A program made the position numbers and the translations under genes. Positions 34,940-43,955 of a stretch of 64,000 nt of DNA are shown one piece after another. The notes below the pieces were generated by a model. The model did no database searches, had not been told where the DNA came from, and saw nothing but the letters and a program-made list of their open reading frames with translations. Source of the DNA: DATFVA01 sp963832715 (GTDB lineage Bacteria; Bacteroidota; Ignavibacteria; Ignavibacteriales; Ignavibacteriaceae); NCBI GenBank assembly GCA_963832715.1, contig CAWHVB010000010.1:62001-126000 (forward strand). The letters run 5' to 3'. The stretch's first letter is position 1. Every line of letters starts with the position of its first letter.

Positions 34940-36286
34940 TTAATCGCCTGGAAGGAGAAGAACAAGCTCCATCTGCAGGGTTTTGAATTCCGATGCAATG
35001 AAAAACGCAATGTTATTCTTTGCTGTTATCTTTTCCCAGAACCTGCCTTCTTTATTGATCTTGAAATAGTGAGCCTTTTCATTAACCGAAACTCCTGCAG
35101 GAGGACGCGCGGTATACTCAAGGGTCACTCCCTGTATCCCTGCCTGGTGGACCGCAAAAATTTCTTCGTAGGCGGATATCTTAATATTCTTTGGAAGTTC
35201 GGTTATAATCTTCTTTTCGGGAATATCTCCGGTTACCGAAAGGAAAAATTGTGAAGACATCTGGTTTGGTGATAATTGCCCGACATATAAAGTGTCTGCC
35301 TGTTTTCTTAAAGGGATAACAACATCTCTTCGTTCCAGCGTCTTCTGTACATTCAGCATCTGGTTTATATCGGTAATAACCTGGTTAAATACTTCATTCA
35401 AATGTCTGTGATCGTAGGGCGGGAATTCTGAGGTTCTTATTCCCATATTTGAAAAGGTAGATAATTGTCCTGCAAGATTCAGAAGAAGAATGTATAGGTT
35501 TTCGGGATGTGTGTTCTGAGATTGATAATAATAATTCAGCAGGGGAATAAAAGAATTTATAGTCTGAAGCATCAGAAGAATTTCTACATGCGTTAAAGAT
35601 AACTCCGGCTTCTGAATGGTAGTCTGCTTCCGTAGCTCCTTGCTTTTTGAAATAAGTGTACCGAGAAGCTTTCTGACGGATTCCTGTAATGCTGTGGAAT
35701 TCGAAACGGAAAGGGAAGGGGGGATGTAGTCTGCATCCATTGTGTATTTTCCGTCCGAGCTCCTGCCCAGCTCGCCGATCTTTATGGATGTAAAATCTTC
35801 GAGCGCCTCATCCCCGAATTTAAATTGAAAATTGGGTTTCGCTATCCCCACCGATCTCATATTTGTGCCCGTATTATAATCGGTCATATCGACGCTCTGA
35901 AGGTTAAAGCGGGAATTGGGATAGCTTGTTCCGTCAAGCTGGCAGTTATTTCCCGAAATGTTTTCTAATGGCAGTGCCAGGAATACATCAAGTTTTTCCG
36001 CGGTTGCATCAAAAAGATCTTCAAAATTTCTGCTTTTGGGCAGGGGATCATTATCAGGCATATTAAAACTGTATCCATCCGGCATTATACCTGAACATTG
36101 AACGAATGCAAATAAACCGCCGGAAAGTGCCGCCGGGTCAACTTCCATTGATTTGATACCCCAGAGACCGGGATTCAATAAGGCTAATTTTGAATTCAGG
36201 TTATATTGATTAAATCTGTCCGCCTGCTGAAAGTGGTGCGGATCCAGCTTCATTCCCTCGTACCAGACAACTTTTTGGAATTTCAT
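34940..36286 (-). CDS. tssK: TssK baseplate-membrane connector
   Basis: TssK is identified by VVWYEGMKLDPHHFQQADRF at residues 6-25 (family form WxEGMFLxPQHFQQ), VVIPLRKQADTLYVGQL in the middle and the C-terminal YFKINKEGRFWEKITAKNNIAFF. The 448-residue length is typical. TssK trimers join the baseplate to TssL/TssM. The gene lies 37 bp downstream of tssJ. Confidence 0.95.
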   Translation of the reverse strand: MKFQKVVWYEGMKLDPHHFQQADRFNQYNLNSKLALLNPGLWGIKSMEVDPAALSGGLFAFVQCSGIMPDGYSFNMPDNDPLPKSRNFEDLFDATAEKLDVFLALPLENISGNNCQLDGTSYPNSRFNLQSVDMTDYNTGTNMRSVGIAKPNFQFKFGDEALEDFTSIKIGELGRSSDGKYTMDADYIPPSLSVSNSTALQESVRKLLGTLISKSKELRKQTTIQKPELSLTHVEILLMLQTINSFIPLLNYYYQSQNTHPENLYILLLNLAGQLSTFSNMGIRTSEFPPYDHRHLNEVFNQVITDINQMLNVQKTLERRDVVIPLRKQADTLYVGQLSPNQMSSQFFLSVTGDIPEKKIITELPKNIKISAYEEIFAVHQAGIQGVTLEYTARPPAGVSVNEKAHYFKINKEGRFWEKITAKNNIAFFIASEFKTLQMELVLLLPGD

Positions 36287-36323
36287 TTATTTTCTATTCT
36301 CTCCCTAATGAAAAAAATAATAT

Positions 36324-36770
36324 TTATTCACCCTCCTGCACAGACAGGGAATTTGAATGAATTTTTATCGAAACATCTCCTATCCCTTTAACAGGGATAA
36401 TCTGAAGCCAGCCGTCAGTTGCCGGTGAGTGAAAATCACCAACTACCCCGATATATGCGGCATCCTTTTTAATTTCGTATTCATTCAGCTTGAATGTCTC
36501 ATCCGGTGCCATAAGCTTTTCATATTTGGCGCCTGCTATTAAATCGTCACCCAGGGTTGCATCGGGATTTCTCTGCAGAGATTCAAAGCTGGCATGACTG
36601 AATTTATCGGCATTTCTTAATTGGTAAATTTTAATTACTACCGCGTTGCTTTCGTTGCAGTCGGCGTCGCAGTGTAATGAAACATTAATTGTTTCCGGTC
36701 CGCCTCCGCAGCCGTAGACATATAAAAGAAGCAGCGGAATAAAATAAAGAACGGTATTTTTAATTTTCAT
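36324..36770 (-). CDS. tssJ: TssJ outer-membrane lipoprotein
   Basis: The signal peptide ends in a lipobox (YVYGC, Cys21) followed by GGGPETINVSLHCDADCN. The rest is a short beta-sandwich with NAVVIKIYQLRNADKFSHASFE, the TssJ/VasD hallmark. TssJ anchors the T6SS membrane complex to the outer membrane. Its presence argues for a subtype-i-like machine, since the Bacteroidota subtype iii lacks this protein. It starts 14 bp after the tagH stop. Confidence 0.92.
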   Translation of the reverse strand: MKIKNTVLYFIPLLLLYVYGCGGGPETINVSLHCDADCNESNAVVIKIYQLRNADKFSHASFESLQRNPDATLGDDLIAGAKYEKLMAPDETFKLNEYEIKKDAAYIGVVGDFHSPATDGWLQIIPVKGIGDVSIKIHSNSLSVQEGE

Positions 36771-36784
36771 AATTGACTCCCCGG

Positions 36785-37987
36785 TTAATATTCGTTTTGG
36801 GATTTACCTGAAAGGATCCTCTTCTGGTATCCTTTCATAAATGATGGTCTGAAAAATTTCTTTTCAATATGATATGGATCTGAAGCATATTTCTGATAAT
36901 TCTCTTTTAACGCGTCCAGTATTTTTGATTTTTTAGCGAAGGGAATTAATTTTCCGATGTCCGGACCCGTTTGTTTGCTTTTACTATCAAGTTCCTTTTC
37001 AATAATTTCGGGATCGAGTGTATCGAGCAGCGACTTGCTGCCGTCGGTAACTGATAGCTGGTATCCGTCAAGAAGTCCTATCTGATGCGACAGCAATTTG
37101 GAAGTTTCCTCTTTCAGAAGTCCTAATCTTTTCTTTTCGTCCTCAGCAGAAATATCGGGGCTGAAGAGGAATTCTTTGAACTCTTTGAGTGAACCTGTCG
37201 GGATCGTATGGTAGATCGTTACTCCGAAAAATTCCTGCCTGAAAGAGAGAAAACCCTGGATAAGTTTTGAGAATGTATCCAGCAGGACGTCAATTGTTTC
37301 TGTAAAATGTGAACCAAGAGAATAATCTTGAATAGATGATGAAGGTTCACGAACTGCTTTTTCCTGTTTGACCTGCTGTCGGGCGGGCGTTTCAAAGGAA
37401 CTCTGCGAAACCGAAGGCTGGGCCGCAGGTACTTTCTTTCCCAGGAAATGCTCTGCAAAATATTCGGCCAGGTATTCGTTGGGTTCATTTTTTTCCAGGA
37501 AATTAAAACTCTGCATCACCGAAAATTTAAACATCTCCATTTTCATCGGGGAATAATCCTCTGCAAACTTGCCCGCAATTTTGTTCAGGCTTTCAACTAT
37601 ATTGTTCACCTCTTCTGCGAAGGGACTTGAAAAAACCATTGTCTTCTGATCATCTTCATCTGAAACGACCTGTTCCTTAACCAGCTCTGTTTCAAGCTCA
37701 TACTCGCCTATTCTTATTATATCGCCTGTTTTTAATGCATTTTCTTCATTGGGAAGGATAGGTGCTTCATTCAGATAGGTAAAGTTCGAAGATTCGAGGT
37801 CGACAAGCTGAAGGATACCTTCTGTATCCACTATCTTTGCATGTCTGCGTGAGACTACCTTAAACGGATCCGGAAGGATTACGTCATTTTTTTCATCTCG
37901 TCCTACACTGACAGGAAACCTGTTGAAATCCAGAACAGAAGAGAACGACGGATCGGATTTCTTACTGATTTTTAATTTTATTTTCAT
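36785..37987 (-). CDS. tagH: TagH/ImpI-type FHA domain protein
   Basis: Residues about 25-105 are an FHA domain (FPVSVGRDEKNDVILPD, VSRRHAKIVD, LESSNFTYLN) that binds phosphothreonine. After a variable linker, residues about 220-395 are the T6SS-FHA C-terminal domain (HFTETIDVLLDTFSKLIQGFLSFRQEFFGV, DPYHIEKKFFRPSFMKGYQKRIL). In Pseudomonas the equivalent Fha1 is phosphorylated by PpkA to start assembly. It is the first gene of the T6SS train, and kinase and phosphatase genes lie at the far end. Confidence 0.9.
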   Translation of the reverse strand: MKIKLKISKKSDPSFSSVLDFNRFPVSVGRDEKNDVILPDPFKVVSRRHAKIVDTEGILQLVDLESSNFTYLNEAPILPNEENALKTGDIIRIGEYELETELVKEQVVSDEDDQKTMVFSSPFAEEVNNIVESLNKIAGKFAEDYSPMKMEMFKFSVMQSFNFLEKNEPNEYLAEYFAEHFLGKKVPAAQPSVSQSSFETPARQQVKQEKAVREPSSSIQDYSLGSHFTETIDVLLDTFSKLIQGFLSFRQEFFGVTIYHTIPTGSLKEFKEFLFSPDISAEDEKKRLGLLKEETSKLLSHQIGLLDGYQLSVTDGSKSLLDTLDPEIIEKELDSKSKQTGPDIGKLIPFAKKSKILDALKENYQKYASDPYHIEKKFFRPSFMKGYQKRILSGKSQNEY

Positions 37988-38698
37988 AATAAACTTTTTT
38001 GATTTTTAAGGGATATGCCGGGCATAGCTTCGCCGGGTGACTCACATAATGGGATGAATTATTTAGAACTTTTCCTGAATAAAAAGAGAAATAACTGCAG
38101 TTTTTATCGGTTAAGAATAAGTTTCAAACAACGGTTTTATTATTCAATAATTTATTATTTCTGATAAATTCAATTCTTGGTTGAATAAGGGAAGATCACC
38201 TGGTATGACTCTTACCCGCAGAGCTGTTCTGGGAGCAAGTAACGATATACCGCTCCCGGTGAGAATTTTTGATTTTTTCATAAACCTAGTATAAATAAAA
38301 CCCACCCGCCATCTCATTTAATTTGAAAAGCAGTTGTAATAATCGGAGTATCTGTAATGATTATATCGTTAATGAAAATAAAGTAATATCTAATTATTGT
38401 CAATAGAATATCATTATCTAAGTATTGTTTCTTTGGTTGTCGGAGGATTATTTTTTTAGCTAAATTTGGCTGGATTCAAAGATTATATAAGGGTCCTGGT
38501 TGTCTGATTGGCTATTCTCCCGGCAAAGTTCAAACCAGTTGAAGAATTTATTGTAAACTATTTTGAAAATAATTAACTGTCAAACATTATTAACAAGTAC
38601 CATATTAATGGTCGCTGAGTTACCTCCTTTGTTAAACTGGATTTCCATCCATACCTCATCCCCCAAAGCGCCATCCCCCCTGACGGTTTCCACCCTAT
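37988..38698. other. Intergenic region upstream of the T6SS gene train
   Basis: About 710 bp without a credible gene, AT-rich, between the T6SS train and a gene on the same strand. It must hold the promoter for the minus-strand T6SS transcripts. I saw no convincing sigma-70-like or Bacteroidota TAnnTTTG promoter with proper spacing, and no operator repeat. No terminator with a T-run was recognised for the 38699-39463 gene. Confidence 0.5.
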
Positions 38699-39463
38699 CT
38701 AAAAGTTCCCCATCTCAAATATTATCAGGGTAACTACCGCTGCTATAGGTGCCCAGATCCTGAAGTTCTTTGTATTGAATATGAGTACTGTTGCCAGTAT
38801 CCAGACTGCAAGCAATAGAATGGAGGAAAGAGGGAACATCGCTGTCAGAGGTATAATTGTTTTCCCGACAGATCCGAATTTATAGGTTATCCTGACAGGA
38901 TTGAAAACGAATACATTCGATATTACAAAGATCAGCGTAAAAATCTCAATCTTTTTTAGCTTACCGGGTACCTTGTAATATTCCAGTCCTGTTCTTACAG
39001 CAAGCAGGATTGCTCCCAGCAAGGTAATTAAATAAAAAATGCTTATTGAGGAAGGTATCTTGCCGTAATAAGTTAAATTCACCGGTTTGTTGTTCGGAGG
39101 TATACTATAAGATTTATTTTTATAATTCAGCTTTATATAGTATTCTGCCTTTGTCCGGGGTATGTCGTATGGTACTTTCCCGGTAATTATTCCTGCGCTG
39201 TCCTGCAGATCCGCACTATTCCAGTTCTGTGCGTTATCAAACTTCCAGTAGACTTTCCCCTCAAGGCTGTCGATTTCAGATCTGAGAAGGAATTTATAAT
39301 CGTCATTTCCATAGTAGGTTTTATCCAGTTTGTACCCGATCTCTTTTCCCTCGATTCCGAATGAACCCGATATCGGGTAGTCGCTGCTTAGCCTGCTTTG
39401 CATAAAGCCCGCAATGAATGTAATAACCGCTGCGGCTGTCCACAGAATAATACTTTGTTTCAT
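38699..39463 (-). CDS. Unknown membrane protein with periplasmic domain and C-terminal TM helices
   Basis: The 254-residue protein has one N-terminal TM helix (about 6-24), a soluble mostly beta region of about 110 residues with many Tyr/Asn (TYYGNDDYKFLLRSEIDS; VYWKFDNAQNWNSADL), and four TM helices in the second half (about 137-157, 175-190, 205-222, 230-248). CAGGAAACG precedes the ATG. I do not recognise the family. It stands alone between the T6SS and pgl and has no evident link to either. Confidence 0.65.
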   Translation of the reverse strand: MKQSIILWTAAAVITFIAGFMQSRLSSDYPISGSFGIEGKEIGYKLDKTYYGNDDYKFLLRSEIDSLEGKVYWKFDNAQNWNSADLQDSAGIITGKVPYDIPRTKAEYYIKLNYKNKSYSIPPNNKPVNLTYYGKIPSSISIFYLITLLGAILLAVRTGLEYYKVPGKLKKIEIFTLIFVISNVFVFNPVRITYKFGSVGKTIIPLTAMFPLSSILLLAVWILATVLIFNTKNFRIWAPIAAVVTLIIFEMGNF

Positions 39464-39728
39464 CGTTTCCTGATTAATGAGTATTTACAAACTTAGGAAA
39501 AAAAGTTGATCATTCGTAAATCGAATCAGGAATAGAACCCTTTGCCCCGCCGGGATAAATCCGTGGTTCGTCACCACTCCATTATTCCCTGACTCCACTA
39601 TTCCACCGGATAACCACAAGTGACTATGGAATAACAATGTATATTTTTATTTCATTCCCGATCATGCTAAATTATTACATCAATTAAACGGATTCCCGGG
39701 GTCTTTCATCCTTGATTTATCAAAAGTC

Positions 39729-39772
39729 TTTCGGCCATCTTTCGGCCATCAAACGGCCATCAAACGGCCTCC
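39729..39772. repeat. Four 11-bp tandem repeats
   Basis: Two copies of TTTCGGCCATC are followed by AAACGGCCATC and AAACGGCCTCC, head to tail with no gap. This lies in the 445-bp gap before pgl, with no gene in the interval. The rest of the gap shows nothing else. Confidence 0.85.
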
Positions 39773-39908
39773 AACTACGGGATTACTTCGGGCAAATGCC
39801 GTCTCCATACCTCATTCACTCCCTATCAATCATCCAAAATACGCACTTCATACCCATTGAACAACTCTTTTTGTATATTAATTAAATACGTTAAAATGAG
39901 TTGATCTG

Positions 39909-40643
39909 ATGAAATTAGAAGTTAAAATATTATTGACTCCTGAAGAGATTGCAGAACGGATTTCACTTGACATTGCATCCCTGGTGAAAGGTAACGCAGA
40001 AAATAATAAGGAGACATTCATTTCCCTTTCAGGAGGAAATACTCCGAAAATATTATTCAGGAAAATGTCTGAAGGCTTCAGGGATAAAATCAAATGGGAT
40101 AAGCTCCATTTATTCTGGGGCGATGAACGGTGCGTACCTCCCGATGATGAGGAGAGCAACTTTGGAATGGCAAAAGAATATTTGCTGAATAACATAGATA
40201 TCCCCGAAAAGAATATTCACAGGATCAGGGGAGAAGATGATCCCGGTAAAGAAGCTGCTCGTATCGCTGCTGAAATTAACTCAATCGTACCGGAGACTGA
40301 TGGTCTTGCAAGGTTTGATTTGAATATTCTGGGACTCGGTGAAGATGGCCATACTGCATCGCTCTTTCCCGGCAAAAAGCTGAAAAACATAGCAGAAAAT
40401 ACTACCGGCGTGGCTGTACATCCGGAAACCTCACAGAAAAGAATATCACTCACCCTGGAGGTGATAAATAATTCAAAGCAGAATATGTTTATGGTAACCG
40501 GTGAGAAAAAGGCTGATATTATATATGAAATAATGAGCAGAAAAGATGCGGGTAAACGTTATCCTGCCGGTAAAGTACGGGCTGTCGAAATTCTTAAGTG
40601 GTACCTCGATGAAGAAGCAGCGTCTAAAATTAAAAGACCCTGA
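39909..40643 (+). CDS. pgl: 6-phosphogluconolactonase
   Basis: The enzyme hydrolyses 6-phosphogluconolactone in the oxidative pentose phosphate pathway. Family motifs are complete: ISLSGGNTPKILFRKM (substrate phosphate loop), WDKLHLFWGDERCVPPDDEESNFGMAKE, and DLNILGLGEDGHTASLFPG containing the catalytic-site Asp-Gly-His. The 244-residue length is typical. It is a single gene, with no zwf or gnd next to it. Confidence 0.95.
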   Translation: MKLEVKILLTPEEIAERISLDIASLVKGNAENNKETFISLSGGNTPKILFRKMSEGFRDKIKWDKLHLFWGDERCVPPDDEESNFGMAKEYLLNNIDIPEKNIHRIRGEDDPGKEAARIAAEINSIVPETDGLARFDLNILGLGEDGHTASLFPGKKLKNIAENTTGVAVHPETSQKRISLTLEVINNSKQNMFMVTGEKKADIIYEIMSRKDAGKRYPAGKVRAVEILKWYLDEEAASKIKRP

Positions 40644-40845
40644 AGATGGGAAGGTGGTTTCCGGAAAAAAGTCGAAATGACAGGGTTACTTTTTAGTCAA
40701 CCCCCTTAAGTATTATCCTAACCAGAATGAAAATCTGACAGGGGATACTAACCCTGACTTCTACTTAAAGACACCCGATTCACTTCGGCACCAGCCGCTT
40801 CGCGGTTCGCCCGATACTCCGCTGCTCCATCCTCCAACACTCCGT

Positions 40846-41982
40846 TTAGAACGAAGTACCGACCTTCAATCTCAAATTGGCAAAGATGGATATTACAGTC
40901 AGGTTTCCTTTGGCGTCGTTGGAAATTGTAACCGACGGTCCAATTGCAAAAGCACTGAAAGCCCAGCTCTCGGCAATTTTCTGTACAAGCACTTCCAGGA
41001 GATATTGATCCTGCCTTACATCGCTATCGAACATTGCATCGAATCTGAAATCAAAAGTGCTTCCTGCAAGAGAAAGTTCTCTTCCCGCATATCCTATGTG
41101 CCATTCATTTAGGAACCTGGCACCGTAAACTTTTCCTCTTGTCGATCCAAGTAAGCTTACGGGGTAACGGAACTCGAAATTATAGTATTGGCCGCTGAGG
41201 ATTTTTGAATGATAATTCAATGTGTCGTAAGCAGCCCATTCTTTCTTCTGCTGGTCGCTTGGTGTAGCCAGTACATCTGTGTAGCCGAATTCAAAAAAGT
41301 TGCCGAAAGGAACCACGTAGGAAATATGAAATCCCGCGGTTGCATAAAGGTTATGCACCTTATTGCTGAATCTGAGTTTGGGTAAGGCATCTATAGGTCC
41401 GAATGCACCGCCCGTTACACCAAGGATATGAAAATTACCTTCAACATAATTTGTCTCGCCGGGACCCGAATATTCGGTGCCGATCCCGAATGACAAACCA
41501 ATGTCATTTTTCAAAGGTATTCCGAATCTCTCTCCGCCGAATAGCTGAAAGAACGGATTTATATATGACATTGTAGAGGAGATCTGCAGCTTTGTCGGAG
41601 GATTAATAATTTTATTTAACCTGATTTTTTCAAACACGCGTGTAAATACACTGCCGTAATTGATATTTTCTTCGAGATTAATTTTAAACGGATATGTAAC
41701 AACCTTAGCCCTTGTTTCCGGCTTAAGTGCCAGGAAAGGGTAGAGGTTGCCTTTTATTGCGATTGTCTGATTGTTTGCATCCCTTAAATCAACGATGATT
41801 TCGGCTTTAGGATCGGGAGGGTCTATAAATAATTCTGTCTGTATCTGGATAAAGAGACTATCGTCAAGAGGTTCCATCTGGTAGTAGTTGACAGGTTCTT
41901 CTTCCTGGGCATACAGCGAACTGCCGGCATAAAATAAAGTAAATATACAGGCCAGAAGAAGCAGTAATTTAAAGTTTAGCAT
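40846..41982 (-). CDS. Outer-membrane beta-barrel-like protein of three-gene envelope set
   Basis: The signal peptide ends near residue 25 (SSLYAQ). The remaining 350 residues alternate polar and aromatic/hydrophobic residues (NIGLSFGIGTEYSG-like strands, LYATAGFHISYVVPFGNFFEFGY) and end in a strand LRLKVGTSF with terminal Phe, as in outer-membrane barrels. No family was recognised. The two upstream genes (a TM-anchored periplasmic protein and a multi-TM protein) lie 21 and 10 bp apart on the same strand, so the three are probably one envelope-spanning unit. Confidence 0.65.
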   Translation of the reverse strand: MLNFKLLLLLACIFTLFYAGSSLYAQEEEPVNYYQMEPLDDSLFIQIQTELFIDPPDPKAEIIVDLRDANNQTIAIKGNLYPFLALKPETRAKVVTYPFKINLEENINYGSVFTRVFEKIRLNKIINPPTKLQISSTMSYINPFFQLFGGERFGIPLKNDIGLSFGIGTEYSGPGETNYVEGNFHILGVTGGAFGPIDALPKLRFSNKVHNLYATAGFHISYVVPFGNFFEFGYTDVLATPSDQQKKEWAAYDTLNYHSKILSGQYYNFEFRYPVSLLGSTRGKVYGARFLNEWHIGYAGRELSLAGSTFDFRFDAMFDSDVRQDQYLLEVLVQKIAESWAFSAFAIGPSVTISNDAKGNLTVISIFANLRLKVGTSF

Positions 41983-42003
41983 AAAGTAGTTCCGATGAAT
42001 TTG

Positions 42004-42957
42004 TTATTTAGAAAAATCAGTGAAATAGAAGGAGTCTCCTACCTGTACCCTATCCTTTGATCTTTCATCCACTACTGTGAAGAAGAAATTTACTTTATAT
42101 CTTCCATCTGCTTCCCTCAGGTTTCCAAATTTGTCGAGCCACTCGTCAAATCTGTTTTCGTTAGATGCTATCTTTAATGACACATTATAAACGGGATTTC
42201 CCTTGGTATCTTTTAATGGACCTGATACTGAAATAGGACCATTCCATGATACTTTTAACTGTTCGGGACGTTCGTCCACTATTGTAACGGTAAAGACCGT
42301 TATCCTCTGTAGGTCTTGAACATAAATATCTGAATTGTTCATTTTTGTTGTAACGCGGTTGATCTTTATTTCCGGAGGCCGGTTAGGCACGACTTTTATC
42401 CTGTCTTCCTGGCTCCCGTACTTGGCAATAACTTCTGTCTGGTTTGTCAGGTCAAAAGTCTTTTCCTGTCCCGGCGGGATGACAACTATGGGTTTGCTCA
42501 TGTCATTCGGGTCGTATATGGAGGTAGACACGCCGCCCGTGTTTGATGCTTTGTTCCAGGTGTATTGAATAAAAGTCTGCTTTAATGAAATCGGCGACTG
42601 CAGTACTTCCTGTTCCTTTACTACAGGTTTCTCTTCCGGTTTTTTCTCCGGCGGGGTATCTTTTATCTTCTGCGTCAGATCCTTCATTTTGGTGTTCAGG
42701 GATGCTAGTCTCTCTTTTAACGCCGCATTTTCCTCAAGGGCATTTTCTTCAACTTTAACATCGAATTTTATTCCCTGTGCGGTAAGAGAATCCAGAAGAA
42801 CCATCAGTGAATCGCGGACACTCTTATCAACCACTTCGTCTTTCAGAACAACCCTGTTTAAATCAAGATCGGCGCCTTTGAGCGCAAGCACGGTGATTAC
42901 AAAAATATAAAGCACCTGGTATATAATAAATTTACTATCCCTGTTTTTCTGAACCAT
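42004..42957 (-). CDS. GldM-like TM-anchored periplasmic protein (tentative)
   Basis: A single N-terminal TM (about 10-28, FIIYQVLYIFVITVLALKG) leads into DLDLNRVVLKDEVVDKS, a coiled-coil stretch (about 65-105), a Pro/Lys/Glu-rich linker and beta domains, the last with VVPNRPPEIKINRVTT and FTVTIVDERPE. A short cytoplasmic N-terminus, one TM and a long periplasmic part of beta domains resemble GldM/PorM, the shaft protein of the type IX secretion motor, but similarity is in layout rather than clear sequence. It pairs with the multi-TM protein encoded just upstream. Confidence 0.5.
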   Translation of the reverse strand: MVQKNRDSKFIIYQVLYIFVITVLALKGADLDLNRVVLKDEVVDKSVRDSLMVLLDSLTAQGIKFDVKVEENALEENAALKERLASLNTKMKDLTQKIKDTPPEKKPEEKPVVKEQEVLQSPISLKQTFIQYTWNKASNTGGVSTSIYDPNDMSKPIVVIPPGQEKTFDLTNQTEVIAKYGSQEDRIKVVPNRPPEIKINRVTTKMNNSDIYVQDLQRITVFTVTIVDERPEQLKVSWNGPISVSGPLKDTKGNPVYNVSLKIASNENRFDEWLDKFGNLREADGRYKVNFFFTVVDERSKDRVQVGDSFYFTDFSK

Positions 42958-42967
42958 AATTTCACAC

Positions 42968-43741
42968 TCACTTTTTAACGACTATTGCTTCAAGATGTTT
43001 TAGTCCCTCACGGGTTTTCTCATCACCAAGGGTGATTGAGGCCTTCTGAATTGAATCTGCCAGCGATCTGAGCTGTTCGACTTTCTCAGGACTGATCCCC
43101 TGTATATTGTTTATCTTCTGCAGGATCTCATGCACTGAACTGAAGTTTGCAACCAGCGTTTCACTCAACACTGAGGTCTGTTCAAGAAGCATTTTGTAAG
43201 TTTCCATGTCTTTTACAGAGAACTCTATACCCCTTCCGCCTGATCCGGGTGCGCTTAATTGTTTAATAAGATTTTTTGAATTCTCTACCTGTATTCTGGA
43301 GAAATATCTTTCTTTCATATCCTGGACGTGAGTTACAACGTTCTGGAACTCTACTCCGAGCTGATCTAGTACCGGCTCGAATAATTTACCCAGGGCCAAA
43401 ACAATTAAAGCTTTTATTTCAAAGGGAACGGATAATCCTAAAAAGATTTCCTCGCCAAGTTTAATACTTATTAGAAGTATCGCGGCTCCTATCAGGGGCA
43501 GGGCAGTTGAAATACTGTCGATAACGCTCTGATAACTGGTGATAATGCGGTCAATAGTTTCGGATACGGGACTCCTTAATACTTCCAGTTTTAATTTATT
43601 AAATGCCAGGAAAGCAAGGAACATAAACAATCCGTATATAACTATCGGAAGCCACCAAAAACTGAATGGTTCTACTATTTCCTGGGCCGGCTGCCAGGTT
43701 GGGAATAGTGCCTTTCCAAGATTTAATAGATACGTTTCCAA
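42968..43741 (-). CDS. Multi-TM protein with cytoplasmic helical tail, 3' part of frameshifted gene
   Basis: This frame begins at a TTG (LETYLLNLGKALF) that is internal to a longer protein whose first 70 residues lie in another frame (43955 down to about 43750). It has TM helices near 28-50, 80-98 and 103-122 of this fragment, then a long soluble helical tail with LLEQTSVLSETLVANFSSVHEILQKINN. Together with the N-terminal TM the full protein (about 329 residues) has four TM helices and a helical cytoplasmic tail, broadly like GldL or MotA/ExbB-type motor stators. I do not recognise the exact family. Confidence 0.6.
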   Translation of the reverse strand: METYLLNLGKALFPTWQPAQEIVEPFSFWWLPIVIYGLFMFLAFLAFNKLKLEVLRSPVSETIDRIITSYQSVIDSISTALPLIGAAILLISIKLGEEIFLGLSVPFEIKALIVLALGKLFEPVLDQLGVEFQNVVTHVQDMKERYFSRIQVENSKNLIKQLSAPGSGGRGIEFSVKDMETYKMLLEQTSVLSETLVANFSSVHEILQKINNIQGISPEKVEQLRSLADSIQKASITLGDEKTREGLKHLEAIVVKK

Positions 43742-43955
43742 GAATGGGGACGTAAGACAAATCTAAGAAAAACGATAAAATTAAAGCGACAAAAGAGATG
43801 ATGGCAGGTTTGACGATCACGGAAAATTTTATCCGGGCTATTGCTCCCTCTTTGTAATTATCAAGCTCATCTTCTAATCCGTTCTTAGCATATAAATCGG
43901 ATGTTCCTGTCAGGTTCTTATCAGTGGGTCTCGCGATAGTTTCTGCTTTTAGCAT
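43599..43955 (-). CDS. N-terminal part of the frameshifted multi-TM protein
   Basis: The ATG at 43955 has AGAGGTAAT upstream. Residues 1-70 are real: a soluble start with Asp/Glu/Lys (DELDNYKEGAIARIKF) and one TM (VKPAIISFVALILSFFLDL). After VPILGN the frame is wrong, because the other frame (43741 down) encodes hydrophobic protein that continues smoothly. The G run at 43746-43749 has probably gained one base; with three Gs it reads DLSYVPFLETYLL.... Confidence 0.62.
   Translation of the reverse strand: MLKAETIARPTDKNLTGTSDLYAKNGLEDELDNYKEGAIARIKFSVIVKPAIISFVALILSFFLDLSYVPILGNVSIKSWKGTIPNLAAGPGNSRTIQFLVASDSYIRIVYVPCFPGI

Noticed and set aside
43599..43735. Residues after VPILGN of the 43955 frame as a real C-terminus
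   Set aside because: The other frame in the same interval encodes a continuous TM protein with better composition, so this tail is out-of-frame reading.
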